From an uncultured Lachnospiraceae bacterium (GTDB lineage: Bacteria > Bacillota > Clostridia > Lachnospirales > Lachnospiraceae), in contig CAJURQ010000012.1 in the NCBI GenBank assembly GCA_910588955.1, forward strand, positions 16,989 through 80,988: 64,000 nucleotides of DNA. The letters are read 5' to 3'. A model generated the notes under the pieces. That model was given only the letters and a program-made list of their open reading frames with translations. It was not told the DNA's origin and ran no database searches. Shown one piece after another: positions 9,026-16,343 of the stretch. The position numbers and the translations under genes are program-made. Within the stretch, counting starts at the first letter, position 1. The number at the start of each line of letters is the position of its first letter.

Positions 9026-9316
9026 ATGGCAGAAGAACGAAATGTTTTTGAGGTTATTACAGATTATTCCGTCAATGAGCGGATAAATCAGATTTTGCTG
9101 GAGAATAAGCAGTATCAAGACATACAAGGTCAGATTGATAAACAGATTAAGTTGTTTGAAGAACTCAATCTGGATAAAGAGCAACGGTTAATTGTAGATC
9201 GGCTGGTTTCCCTTCACACGGAAAGCGGTGCTTTATATGGCAGAGTGACGTATCAGCAAGGCTGTAGAGACTGTGTAACTTTGTTACAGGCGATGAACCT
9301 TATCAAAGCCTCATAG
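9026..9316 (+). CDS. Small helical hypothetical protein
   Basis: A 96-residue protein with an AAGGAG ribosome binding site 9 bases before ATG. It is almost entirely helical and charged (NERINQILLENKQYQDIQGQ). It ends with a Cys pair segment, QQGCRDCVTLLQAM. Small proteins of this shape recur in clostridial genomes beside mobile genes, but I cannot assign a function. It forms a single-gene unit followed by a terminator at 9385-9421. Confidence 0.6.
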   Translation: MAEERNVFEVITDYSVNERINQILLENKQYQDIQGQIDKQIKLFEELNLDKEQRLIVDRLVSLHTESGALYGRVTYQQGCRDCVTLLQAMNLIKAS

Positions 9317-9384
9317 CATCGGACGCAGAAGAATTAAGGTATATCAAAGATTTTCAACATCAAAGTATATATTATTATCATAAG

Positions 9385-9421
9385 CAGACCGATGGAGCCG
9401 ATCCGTCGGTCTGACTTTTTG
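9385..9421 (+). terminator. Terminator before the DUF932 gene
   Basis: CAGACCGA (9385-9392) pairs with TCGGTCTG (9406-9413), followed by ACTTTTTG. Confidence 0.75.
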
Positions 9422-9449
9422 TCAAATTAAAAGAATGGAGGAAAAAGGT

Positions 9450-10382
9450 ATGTCGGCAAATGTAGAAACTATGTTTTACACGAGGGAAAAGCCTTGGCAT
9501 GGTTTGGGGACAAAGGTGGAGGATGCGCCCACATCCGTAGATGCGTTGCGTCTGGCAGGATTGGATTGGAATGTGATGCAGGAGTCCATCTTTACAGAAA
9601 CAGGGGACGCGATTGCTGGTTACAGGGTAAATATTCGTGACAGGGACAGAAAGGTGCTTGGGGTGGTGAGTGATCGCTACAAGATCATCCAGAACAGGGA
9701 AGCATTTGCTTTCACGGACACTTTGCTTGGTTATGGCGTGCGCTATGAGACGGCGGGTTCCTTGCAGGAGGGAAAGAGGGTGTGGCTTCTGGCGAGGTTG
9801 CCGAGGGAGTATATCATCGCGGAAGAGCAGATATCGCCCTATCTGGTTTTCAGCAATTCCCATGACGGAAGCGGAGCTGTGAGGGTAGCATTAACGCCAA
9901 TCAGAGTTGTTTGTAACAACACACTGAATCTTGCTCTGGCTACAGCAAGCCGTTCTTGGTCTATGATCCATAAGGGAAATGTAAAAGACAAGATGCAGGA
10001 GGCAAAGAATACTCTGTTTATGGCAGAGGCTTACATGGAGAGCCTTGGGGAAGAATTTGAACGCTTACGCTGGATGAAAGTTACTGATAGTCAAGTAGCG
10101 GAATATGTTGAGAAGTTACTTCCGTTGGAAAAGGATGTTACAGAGACACGGGAGAAAAATACTCTGAAACTGCGTGAGGATATACTGCGCCGCTACTATG
10201 ACGCGCCCGATCTGCGGGGTGTGGGGAACAACGCCTACCGATTTATCAACGCTGTGTCTGATTTTGCTACTCATGTTCAGCCGCTTCGCAGGACAGCAAA
10301 TTATAATGAGAATCTTTTTGCCCGCACGATGGATGGCAACCCGATGATTGACAGGGCATATCAGCTTGTAAAGGCGGCGTAA
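9450..10382 (+). CDS. DUF932 phage/plasmid-like protein
   Basis: A 310-residue protein of the DUF932 (phage/plasmid-like, TIGR03299) family. The diagnostic start is PWHGLGTKV near residue 15, followed by VVSDRYKIIQNREAFAFTD and a central VALTPIRVVCNNTLNLAL. Members are found on phages, plasmids and integrative elements; their biochemical role is not established. ATG at 9450 is chosen because GGAGG lies about 9 bases before it; the ATG at 9435 overlaps that site. It is the last large gene before attR. Confidence 0.85.
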   Translation: MSANVETMFYTREKPWHGLGTKVEDAPTSVDALRLAGLDWNVMQESIFTETGDAIAGYRVNIRDRDRKVLGVVSDRYKIIQNREAFAFTDTLLGYGVRYETAGSLQEGKRVWLLARLPREYIIAEEQISPYLVFSNSHDGSGAVRVALTPIRVVCNNTLNLALATASRSWSMIHKGNVKDKMQEAKNTLFMAEAYMESLGEEFERLRWMKVTDSQVAEYVEKLLPLEKDVTETREKNTLKLREDILRRYYDAPDLRGVGNNAYRFINAVSDFATHVQPLRRTANYNENLFARTMDGNPMIDRAYQLVKAA

Positions 10383-10414
10383 GAGAATAGCAGAATGGAG
10401 GGAAGGCAGGGACT

Positions 10415-10492
10415 ATGGAACAAATAGTAAAAGCTGTGGTGGTTGGTATTCTTACAGTTATCATTAGCGTTTTGAATAAAGACAGTGATTGA
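10415..10492 (+). CDS. 25-residue hydrophobic peptide next to attR
   Basis: A tiny frame encoding one membrane-spanning helix (VVVGILTVIISVL) with an acidic tail (NKDSD). A purine-rich stretch (GGAGGGAAGGCAGG) lies before the ATG. Its size and shape resemble type I toxin peptides or small membrane regulators on mobile elements. No antisense RNA gene could be proven. It may be a chance frame. Confidence 0.35.
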   Translation: MEQIVKAVVVGILTVIISVLNKDSD

Positions 10493-10720
10493 CTGTAATA
10501 AAACAATATTATTCCCATATGAAAACTATAATAATTGCGTTACAGTATGGAGAGGAGTAATTTATATGGGTGAATGGCAGGCAGTTTGACAGCAATTTTG
10601 ACAGCAACGGGAAAAACAGAATATAACACGGGATAACATCAGCGGGACAGATTAGGCTGAAATATGGATGAAATAACACGGTAGAATACTGTAAAATAGG
10701 GAAAAAACGGCAATCTCTTT
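10493..10720. other. Right subterminal region of the element
   Basis: Non-coding AT-rich DNA. It holds the right 29-base copy of the subterminal repeat (10584-10612) and ends at attR. Apart from a seven-codon frame at 10564, which I do not consider a gene, nothing else was seen. Confidence 0.6.
10584..10612 (+). repeat. Right copy of 29-bp subterminal repeat
   Basis: Identical to 1554-1582 and in the same orientation, with two TTGACAGCAA units 12 bases apart. Probable arm-type binding site of the element integrase. Confidence 0.65.
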
Positions 10721-10772
10721 ATTTAGGTTCCAGTGGGAGACCGTGCAGGTTCAAGTCCTGTTATCCGCATAA
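10721..10772 (+). repeat. attR: right 52-bp direct repeat (tRNA-Leu 3' fragment)
   Basis: An exact copy of 1452-1503. It lacks the 5' half of the tRNA gene, so it is not a functional tRNA. It marks the right boundary of the 9.27 kb element. A hairpin terminator follows directly. Confidence 0.92.
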
Positions 10773-10774
10773 GA

Positions 10775-10801
10775 AAAAGCGCTGGAAATCAGCGCTTTTT
10801 A
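10775..10801 (+). terminator. Terminator after attR
   Basis: AAAAGCGCT (10775-10783) pairs with AGCGCTTTT (10791-10799). This is the sequence that followed the tRNA-Leu gene before the present element inserted. Confidence 0.75.
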
Positions 10802-10808
10802 AAATTCA

Positions 10809-10826
10809 TGTTGCGTTTTGTGTTGC
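10809..10826 (+). repeat. Tandem TGTTGC pair, possible arm site of the older integrase
   Basis: TGTTGC at 10809-10814 and 10821-10826, 12 bases apart, directly beside the degenerate integrase. It has the same geometry as the arm-like repeats of the intact element but a different sequence. Confidence 0.4.
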
Positions 10827-10831
10827 ATAGT

Positions 10832-11947
10832 TTAGAAAAATGGCCATTTGCAATGTATGTTGTTCATTTCCTCTGATTTATCAGACAGGGCGTGCCGGTA
10901 AACCTGTTTGAGTACGGTATCAGATCCCCAGCCGCCGCGCTGCATGATATAGGCATCTGGGATTCCGAGGGCATGCTGGATCGAGGCGCAGTAGTGGCGC
11001 AGGTCATGAAAACGGAAATGGGGCAGTTCTGAACGTGCCACGAGGTCGATAAAGCGGTCGGAAATCTGGTTAGGCTAAATTTATGATGCGACCTGTTCTG
11101 CCGCTGATTCTGTCCATAACGAAGCCGGGGAGGGGGACATAACGGTTTCCGGCGACGGACTTTGTTGTTTTGTCCACCCATTGTTTGTTTTCATCCAAAA
11201 CGACTGCCCTCTGGATATGAGCAATGTTTCCGTTAAAATCCGTATCTTCCAGACCGCAAATCTCAGAGCGCCGGAGCGGGTCGAAAGCCGCAAGCAGGAC
11301 AGCTATCATCATGTCTTCGTCGTCTATATGTTCCAGAAGTGTCCTGATATCCTCGTCAGTTGGTATGTAAAGCGTTGGGGGCACCTTTTGCGGGAGTGTG
11401 GTATGGATTGCAAAGCTGGGGAGATAAGTCTTCAATACTGCAGTTATAAGACCGTGTATGTTTCGGACTGTTTTGGGAGACTTGTCGCGTGCCTTGCGGT
11501 TGATAAATTCTTGAATACGTTCCTGTGTGATGTCTTCAAGACGGACATGGTCAAATTCAGCCAGATCGACGCGCTTTGTGCGTTTGTATTCCCGAATTGT
11601 CGATACTGTTAAAACAGACTCCCGGTTTTTTATGTAATTGTCAAATGCCTCACCGAAAGTAAGAGAACAGCGCTGTTTCTGTTCCTTTTCTACGGTGTAC
11701 TGCGCGGCAAGTGCAGGTATCTGTTCCAAACAATTATAAAATTCATTGTCTGAAATAAAGTCATCTTTATGTAACTCTGTGTGCTTGATCCTGTCTTTCA
11801 AAAAAGGATATCTGTATCGGAATTAGGTATTCCTGACAAATGGGGCGCCTTTTCAATCAAAAAGGCAACTATGTCGGGAGTCAGCTTTCCAAGGGATATA
11901 CAGCCGGTTCCTTTTTCAAAGATAGAGATATCAAGGATATTCGCCAT
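10832..11947 (-). pseudogene. Degenerate tyrosine integrase of an older insertion
   Basis: Three frames on the minus strand together make one integrase. From ATG 11947 (ribosome binding site AAAGG) the first 47 residues (MANILDISIFEKGTGCISLG) run into a stop at a T6 run near 11800. The main part (11801-11070) has the core-binding domain and the catalytic Arg in DPLRRSEICGL. A second frameshift near 11070 separates the last part, which holds FRFHDLRHYCAS and the tyrosine in LKQVYRHAL. The catalytic residues are all still present, so decay is fairly recent. No other genes of its element remain; it lies just outside attR of the intact element, which suggests repeated use of the tRNA-Leu site. 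Confidence 0.85.
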
Positions 11948-12086
11948 GATGTAGCCTTTCTGTTGGTTGAACTAATTTTGGGTGTTATTATACGGTTTTC
12001 TGGTAGTTGAACAGTGGCGCTTGTCCTGCCAGTTAATCTTAGAGCGGGACTTTAACTTATGGTTGAAAAATCTGTATATAAGGCAT

Positions 12087-12156
12087 ATAATATGCTTAAC
12101 AAGGGAGCCGGAAGGTGAGGGCACTTCACCTCCAGCTCCCCATGCAAGCATATTAT
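12087..12156. terminator. Long stem-loop downstream of the lipase gene
   Basis: Nested arms: ATAATATGCTT (12087-12097) with AAGCATATTAT (12146-12156), GGGAGC with GCTCCC, and AGGTGA with TTCACCT. It lies 3' of the minus-strand lipase gene, and a smaller hairpin (AGACAT/ATGTCT) stands between them. Its role as a terminator is inferred; the U tract is weak. A miniature palindromic repeat is an alternative. Confidence 0.5.
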
Positions 12157-12172
12157 AGACATTTGAGATGTC

Positions 12173-13540
12173 TCAGAGCCCCTTATCCTTCAAATTCTCA
12201 ACGAGGTTTACATAAAACTCCCTCACATCAAATCCGGGAATATTCTCCCTGTTTAAATCAATCGTATCTCCGTGGGAGATGCCGCGGCCTTCTTCGGTGG
12301 TCAGCAGCGTAAAATGCTCCCCGAACACGGCGCTTTCCACAGACACAAGCCCGTCGTTTGCGCCGTCGAAGTGTCTGACTAACGGATATGCCATGTTTAG
12401 CGGGAACCTGCCGCTGGAGGCACAGTTCATCCGACTGCCGACGCTCTGATAAAAGACGTCGGGGCAGTCCTGCAGTTCTTCGTTTCTGCGCGCGCAGGCG
12501 GATGCCGTGAGATCCGGTACGGCGGCTAAGAAGTCGGGATTGTGGTCCCCGAATTTTCTCAGGGCGGCGTTATATTTGCGCGCCACGCTTTTCTGCACTT
12601 TCACAGGTATTTTATCCAAAAGATAATCGGCAAAGATACAGCCTCTGTGAGGTGTGCTGACGGTAGTAAGGGAGGCAACGTGCGGCGCGGCGCCGCAGGC
12701 GCTTATGGCAAAACGGCTGTCCAGCCCGCCCTTGGAGTGGGCGATGATGTTCACTTTTTCACAGCCGGTCTGCTGCACGATGTCCCGTATGCGCTGCGCA
12801 AGTTCCTGTCCGCAGTCGGCAACGGAGGCTGCGGACTGCTGGCTTCCGTAGTAGACGGCTGCGCCGTTTCGTTTTAGGGCATAGGGAATCCTGCCCCAGT
12901 AATTAAAGAAACGGAAATCCCGGAAAAATACGCCGTGCACAAGTAACAGCGGGTATTTCGTCTCGCAGAGACGGCTCTCGGCGCGGGTCTGATCGAGCAG
13001 GTATTTCTCTTTTTCAAACGCCGCTTCATTTGATGTGATGGCGATAATCCGGCAAAGCGCCCAGATGTGGACTAGCGGAATCCATCCGCAGACAATGCCG
13101 ATGACGCGCCACTTGACGCCAAGCTGGACGGAGGTCGTATATACGCAGATAATGCCGTTCCAGAAGAGGACGGACTCCATCAGCACGAGAAGGATCAGAC
13201 TGACCAGTCTGCCGATACCGTAGCAAAGCCCGGAACCGCCTGTCCGCACGAAAAGCGAATACAGGATGACAAAGGCGGATTCGGCTATGGTCGTGGCGAG
13301 GAAAAGCTGTAACAATGCCGCGCCGTTCTCCAGAATCCGGTTTCGCCTTCCGGCGGATTTGTCGAAGGTCAGCCGGGGACAAATATTGATGAAAAGAAAT
13401 AGAAAAAAGCCGATGAAACATGCCGCAATGAAAGCCACGGCGCGGGCGGGCGTGAAAAAGGCGCGGGGCAGCAGTATATAGAGGGCGCTCATCTCCGCAA
13501 ACAGGATGAGGGCGGAAAAGATTTTTCTTATGTGCTTCAT
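12173..13540 (-). CDS. Membrane-anchored alpha/beta hydrolase (lipase/esterase)
   Basis: About 455 residues. The N-terminal 165 residues contain four or five hydrophobic segments. The rest is a triacylglycerol-lipase-like hydrolase: the oxyanion strand YPLLLVHG near residue 200, the nucleophile elbow IIAHSKGG (Ser near 269), and a plausible HGD segment (ISHGDTIDL) near the C terminus for the catalytic histidine. The start at 13540 is chosen because GGAGAA lies 7 bases before it; the ATG at 13564 has no ribosome binding site. It is a single-gene unit divergent from the MATE gene. Its natural substrate, lipid or ester, is unknown. Confidence 0.8.
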   Translation of the reverse strand: MKHIRKIFSALILFAEMSALYILLPRAFFTPARAVAFIAACFIGFFLFLFINICPRLTFDKSAGRRNRILENGAALLQLFLATTIAESAFVILYSLFVRTGGSGLCYGIGRLVSLILLVLMESVLFWNGIICVYTTSVQLGVKWRVIGIVCGWIPLVHIWALCRIIAITSNEAAFEKEKYLLDQTRAESRLCETKYPLLLVHGVFFRDFRFFNYWGRIPYALKRNGAAVYYGSQQSAASVADCGQELAQRIRDIVQQTGCEKVNIIAHSKGGLDSRFAISACGAAPHVASLTTVSTPHRGCIFADYLLDKIPVKVQKSVARKYNAALRKFGDHNPDFLAAVPDLTASACARRNEELQDCPDVFYQSVGSRMNCASSGRFPLNMAYPLVRHFDGANDGLVSVESAVFGEHFTLLTTEEGRGISHGDTIDLNRENIPGFDVREFYVNLVENLKDKGL

Positions 13541-13672
13541 GTGTTTTCTCCAAATTGTATTCATTTATTTTATAGTAACATATTGCGTGGAAAATAGAAA
13601 CATGGTTGCTTTTTTGGGCTTATACGAGTAAGATTACAAATGAATCTATTTTAGAAAAAGGGAATGTTTCAT

Positions 13673-15055
13673 ATGAGCGCGGCAAAGACAATGACCCGCG
13701 AGGAGCGCATGGCGGCGGAGTCCATCGGTAAATTGATGGCAAGTATGACGCTGCCTTCCATCCTTGCGCAGATTATCAACATTTTATACAGCATTATAGA
13801 CAGAATTTATATCGGACACATGGAAGGCGTGGGAGCCAATGCCCTGACCGGGGTGGGAGTCACTTTCTGCATCACCGTGTTTATCTCCGCTTTTTCTGGG
13901 TTTGTGAACAGCGGCGCGGCGCCCCTTGCGGCGATCTGGCTGGGAAAGCAGGACAGGGACCACGCGGAAAAAATTCTCGGCAACAGCGTCAGTTTTCTGG
14001 TGATCTGTACGGTTGTGCTTATGGCGATTTTCTATGCGTTTCAGAGACCGCTGCTCTACCAGTTCGGCGCCAGCGATGCCACCATAGACTATGCGGTGGA
14101 CTATCTGACAATTTATCTGGTGGGCACGCTGTTTGTGGAACTGGCGCTTGGCTTGAATGCCTTTATTATCTGCCAGAGCAGACCGGGTACGGCGATGCTG
14201 TCGGTGCTCATCGGCGCGGTGGCGAACATCATTCTCGACCCCATCTTTATCTTCGGTCTGCACATGGGAGTAAAAGGCGCGGCGGTGGCGACAGTGATCT
14301 CACAGGCTTTAAGCGCGGCATGGGTCACAGGTTTTTTGTTGAGTAAGAAATCTTCTCTGAAAATAAGAAGAAAGTTTTTACGGCTGGAGAAGGGGATTCT
14401 TGTCAGCATTTTTTCACTGGGAATTTCGCCCTTTATCATGCGCGCGACGGAGAGCTTTATCAGCATTGTGTTGAACCACGGGCTGCAGGCGTACGGCGGG
14501 GATCTCCATGTGGGCGCGCTCACCATTATGCAGAGCGTGATGCAGCTTTTTTCCGCGCCCATCGGCGGCTTTACGCAGGGCATGACGCCCATTGTCAGTT
14601 ACAATTACGGCGCGGGAAATTTTGAGCGGGTAAAACAATTGTACCGCTGGATGATTGGTCTGTGTTTCGGGTTTATGCTTGTGTCCACGGCGACGACCAT
14701 GCTGTTCCCGGAATTTTATGCCGGATTTTTCACCAATGAGACGGAACTCGTAGAGCTGGTCGGCAAGGTGATGCCGGTATTTATGGCGGGTATGCTCGTG
14801 TTCGGTCTGCAGAATGGCATCCAGCCCACCTTCCTTGCGCTCGGACAGGCGAAGGTGTCGCTCTTTATCGCCGTACTTCGGAAAATTATTTTGCTGATTC
14901 CGCTTGCGATCATTCTGCCGCATTTTTTCGGCGTGATGGGCGTTTATTACGCGGAGCCGGTTTCGGACATTATTTCTGCGACGACGGCGAGCGTGTTGTT
15001 CTTAATCAATATCAAGAAGATTTTGTCGAAGGAGGCGCTTGCTAAGATCCGGTAA
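13673..15055 (+). CDS. MATE-family efflux transporter
   Basis: A complete MATE transporter of 460 residues with twelve predicted membrane segments in two repeats. The repeat motifs are visible: TLPSILAQIINILYSIIDRI at the start and NIILDPIFIFGLHMGVKGAA around residue 185. The ATG at 13673 fits the AGGG box better than the ATG at 13664, which almost overlaps it. It stands alone, in front of the riboswitch-controlled antiporter, with which it shares no promoter. It is a paralogue of the truncated gene at the window start but is not close to it. Substrate unknown. Confidence 0.9.
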   Translation: MSAAKTMTREERMAAESIGKLMASMTLPSILAQIINILYSIIDRIYIGHMEGVGANALTGVGVTFCITVFISAFSGFVNSGAAPLAAIWLGKQDRDHAEKILGNSVSFLVICTVVLMAIFYAFQRPLLYQFGASDATIDYAVDYLTIYLVGTLFVELALGLNAFIICQSRPGTAMLSVLIGAVANIILDPIFIFGLHMGVKGAAVATVISQALSAAWVTGFLLSKKSSLKIRRKFLRLEKGILVSIFSLGISPFIMRATESFISIVLNHGLQAYGGDLHVGALTIMQSVMQLFSAPIGGFTQGMTPIVSYNYGAGNFERVKQLYRWMIGLCFGFMLVSTATTMLFPEFYAGFFTNETELVELVGKVMPVFMAGMLVFGLQNGIQPTFLALGQAKVSLFIAVLRKIILLIPLAIILPHFFGVMGVYYAEPVSDIISATTASVLFLINIKKILSKEALAKIR

Positions 15056-15093
15056 AGAGTGGCGGCAAAAAGCTGTGGGAATGAATGACAGCC

Positions 15094-15122
15094 TTGACAA
15101 CCGGGCATACTTTATGTTACAT
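15094..15122 (+). promoter_or_regulatory. Promoter of the riboswitch-antiporter transcript
   Basis: TTGACA at 15094-15099 and TTACAT at 15117-15122 with a 17-base spacer. Transcription would start about 15129, at the 5' end of the aptamer. Confidence 0.65.
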
Positions 15123-15130
15123 TATCTCAC

Positions 15131-15249
15131 AAGTTAAGAGGGAGTAGTTATCCTGTGTAAGCAACATACCCTGACACATATGTCATGTTTACACGCTTTC
15201 TGTTTCATATCGGGTATTTTGAAATGAGAGAAAGAACGAGACTTTTAGC
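15131..15249 (+). ncRNA. yybP-ykoY (Mn2+) riboswitch aptamer
   Basis: The 5' strand AAGTTAAGAGGGAGTAG and the 3' strand GAACGAGACTTTTAG are the two conserved arms of the yybP-ykoY motif, with P1 formed by AAGT/ACTT. About 85 bases of variable stems lie between them. In known cases Mn2+ binding raises expression of metal exporters and cation transporters. The 3' aptamer strand is also the 5' arm of a terminator (15235-15284), so ligand binding would prevent termination. The assignment rests on pattern recognition of the conserved arms, not on a covariance search. Confidence 0.8.
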
Positions 15250-15284
15250 ATGAAAAATGTTGAAAGCCTCGTTTCATTTTTTTT
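15235..15284 (+). terminator. Expression-platform terminator of the Mn2+ riboswitch
   Basis: AACGAG (15235-15240) pairs with CTCGTT (15268-15273), extended by CTTTTAGCAT with ATGTTGAAAG, then CATTTTTTTT. It shares its 5' arm with the aptamer 3' strand. An ATG at 15250 lies in this hairpin and is not used as a start. Confidence 0.8.
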
Positions 15285-15312
15285 CGGGGCTTACGAGAAG
15301 GAGGAAGAGGAT

Positions 15313-16254
15313 ATGGATGTTGTGATGCAGATTGGCTTGTTGGCGTTGGGATTCGTGCTTTTGGTAAAAGGGGCGGACTGGTTTGTGGAGGGCGCGAGCC
15401 GGCTGGCGGAAAAATTCGGGATTCCGCAGCTTGTGATCGGGCTGACCATTGTGGCGATGGGTACCTCGCTGCCGGAGGCGGCGGTCAGCGTGTCGGCGGC
15501 GTTAAAGGGGAGCGCAGAGATCACCATCGGCAATATCGTTGGCAGTAATATTATGAATATCCTGCTGATTTTGGGGCTGACTGCCCTTATCACCCCGATA
15601 GCGGTGCAGAAGACTACGGTCAGATATGAGATTCCCTTTGTGATTGTGGTGTCGGTGATTCTTGTGGCGATGGGCGCCGGGGGCGACAATCTGCTGCATT
15701 TTTCCGACGGTTTGATTCTCTGGGCGCTCATGCTTTTTTACCTCGGGTATCTGCTTGTTATTGCCAAAAAGGGCGGCGGTCTGCCGGAGGAGATGCCGGA
15801 CGGTAAACCGATGTCGGTCTGGAAAATGCTTTTGCTCATTGTTCTTGGCGGTGCCATGATCGTGCTTGGTTCCGACGTGGCGGTGGACGCGGCGACGGAG
15901 CTGGCACTCATTTTCGGCATGAGCGAGCGGCTGATCGGTCTGACGATCGTTGCCTTCGGCACATCCCTGCCGGAGCTTGTGACAAGCGTGACGGCGGCGA
16001 TTAAAGGCAAGGCTGATATCGCGGTGGGCAATATCGTTGGCAGCAATATTTTCAACATTCTTTTCGTGGTGGGCACTTCGGCTCTCATTACGCCGGTGGA
16101 GTATGCTCCGGAATTTTTGACGGACGGTATCGTGTGTATTGCATCGGCGGTGCTTTTGTGGCTGTGTGTCTGCCGGAAAAAGCGGCTGGGGCGTGTGGGC
16201 GGTCTGCTTATGCTGATCGGTTACGGGGGATACTTTGTGTATCTGATGCGTTAA
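15313..16254 (+). CDS. CaCA-family Ca2+/cation antiporter (YrbG-like)
   Basis: A 313-residue inner membrane antiporter with ten predicted membrane segments in two inverted repeats. Each repeat has the alpha motif: VAMGTSLPEAAVS then GNIVGSNIMNILL in the first, VAFGTSLPELVTS then GNIVGSNIFNILF in the second. These acidic and asparagine residues form the ion site. ATG at 15313 is preferred because AAGGAGG lies 8 bases before it and the in-frame ATG at 15250 falls inside the riboswitch terminator. Control by a yybP-ykoY riboswitch suggests that Mn2+ is exported, or that the pump protects against Mn2+/Ca2+ excess. Confidence 0.9.
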   Translation: MDVVMQIGLLALGFVLLVKGADWFVEGASRLAEKFGIPQLVIGLTIVAMGTSLPEAAVSVSAALKGSAEITIGNIVGSNIMNILLILGLTALITPIAVQKTTVRYEIPFVIVVSVILVAMGAGGDNLLHFSDGLILWALMLFYLGYLLVIAKKGGGLPEEMPDGKPMSVWKMLLLIVLGGAMIVLGSDVAVDAATELALIFGMSERLIGLTIVAFGTSLPELVTSVTAAIKGKADIAVGNIVGSNIFNILFVVGTSALITPVEYAPEFLTDGIVCIASAVLLWLCVCRKKRLGRVGGLLMLIGYGGYFVYLMR

Positions 16255-16286
16255 TTTTTGCGTTATGCAAACCGAAATCGACAAAG

Positions 16287-16314
16287 TATACCACAAAACA
16301 CGCAATCTATACCA
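16287..16314 (+). promoter_or_regulatory. Candidate LytTR direct repeats upstream of the kinase operon
   Basis: TATACCA at 16287-16293 and 16308-16314, 21 bases apart, in the 90-base space before the first kinase gene. LytTR regulators bind pairs of 9-base direct repeats about two helical turns apart. Autoregulation by the LytTR protein at 18930 is inferred. Confidence 0.35.
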
Positions 16315-16343
16315 AAAGGCGCACAGCATGACTTAAAGGTAGT

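Noticed and set aside
10721..10772. A second tRNA-Leu gene
   Set aside because: Only the 3' part is present. There is no 5' acceptor strand or D arm, so it is attR.
15250..15312. Longer start for the cation antiporter
   Set aside because: This ATG lies inside the riboswitch terminator and has no ribosome binding site; 15313 has AAGGAGG.
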